Below, piece by piece: positions 5,111 through 5,255 of a DNA stretch of 5,255 nucleotides. The DNA comes from Flavobacterium psychrophilum. Lineage in GTDB: Bacteria; Bacteroidota; Bacteroidia; Flavobacteriales; Flavobacteriaceae. The notes under the pieces are model-generated. The model saw only the letters and a program-made list of their open reading frames with translations. It was not told where the DNA came from and did not search any database. A program made the position numbers and the translations under genes. Each line of letters starts with the position of its first letter. The stretch's first letter is position 1. The stretch covers positions 1 through 5,255 of the forward strand of contig CAMDGJ010000205.1 in the NCBI GenBank assembly GCA_945897545.1. The letters run 5' to 3'.

Positions 5111-5255
5111 ATGGCAACAAAAAAAGAAATTGCTCATACAAATTTAGGAATACCTCAAGCAAAAAAAATAATCTTAAGTATTGATGGTGGTGGGATGAGA
5201 GGCATTCTTACGGTACAATTACTTAAAAAGTTGGAAGAAATAGCAGGAAGTCCTT
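5111..5255 (+). CDS. N-terminus of a patatin-like phospholipase (3' truncated by the window)
   Basis: The first 48 codons are present and the frame remains open at the edge. After a polar N-terminus comes a hydrophobic strand, K-K-I-I-L-S-I (18-24), then D25-G-G-G-M-R30-G31, the glycine-rich oxyanion-hole motif of patatins, and an amphipathic helix, L-T-V-Q-L-L-K-K-L-E-E. The catalytic serine (G-x-S-x-G) and aspartate (D-G-G/A) should lie beyond the window. Patatins hydrolyse acyl ester bonds of membrane phospholipids with a Ser-Asp dyad. There is no signal peptide, so a cytoplasmic protein is expected. The family includes general lipases, the CapV effectors of CBASS anti-phage systems and other defence effectors; this fragment cannot tell them apart. 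No promoter is evident in the 91 bases between it and the 44-codon ORF, which suggests co-transcription. Confidence 0.85.
   Translation, partial: MATKKEIAHTNLGIPQAKKIILSIDGGGMRGILTVQLLKKLEEIAGSP

Noticed and set aside
5111..5255. Calling the patatin a CBASS CapV effector
   Set aside because: Only 48 residues are visible; no cyclase or accessory CBASS gene is in the window, and the glycine-rich motif is shared by all patatins.

Overview
The window looks like a chromosomal segment from a member of the Bacteroidota, most likely a Flavobacterium-like Flavobacteriaceae. The grounds are the low GC content, a C-terminal type IX secretion (T9SS) sorting domain, a lipoprotein signal followed by a Bacteroidota-type surface-export motif, no Shine-Dalgarno sequences at starts, and several TAnnTTTG (-7) promoter boxes.

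Layout. Positions 2-361 hold the 3' end of a secreted protein with a T9SS type A sorting domain. It is followed by an aldo/keto reductase (426-1412) and an RlmD-type 23S rRNA m5U methyltransferase (1484-2896), each probably with its own promoter. The rlmD promoter lies so close to the ATG that the mRNA may be almost leaderless. The 134-bp gap after rlmD (2897-3030) is packed with short repeats: four tandem NNNGCAG heptamers, an 11-bp perfect hairpin that competes with a second hairpin, and a tandem 19-mer grading into ATTGNN hexamers.

Next come two overlapping genes of the cell envelope: a small lipoprotein (3031-3570, DUF6452-like) with a C-E-K-D-D surface-export motif, and an outer-membrane beta-barrel-like protein (3542-4369, DUF6048-like). 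They share 29 bp and are probably translated from one mRNA, which fits a shared envelope role of unknown nature. A 78-residue two-helix membrane protein is encoded convergently on the minus strand (4366-4602), its stop codon overlapping that of the barrel gene. It has the best-formed promoter in the window.

The last 650 bases change character. A very AT-rich divergent region (4603-4884) with several dyads leads to an unannotated 44-codon ORF (4885-5019) and then, 91 bp later, to the first 48 codons of a patatin-like phospholipase (5111 to the window edge) with an intact DGGGMRG oxyanion-hole motif. Patatins are effectors in some anti-phage systems, but they are also housekeeping or secreted lipases. 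Nothing inside the window decides between these, so the small ORF plus patatin pair is the most promising lead here but not a demonstrated system.
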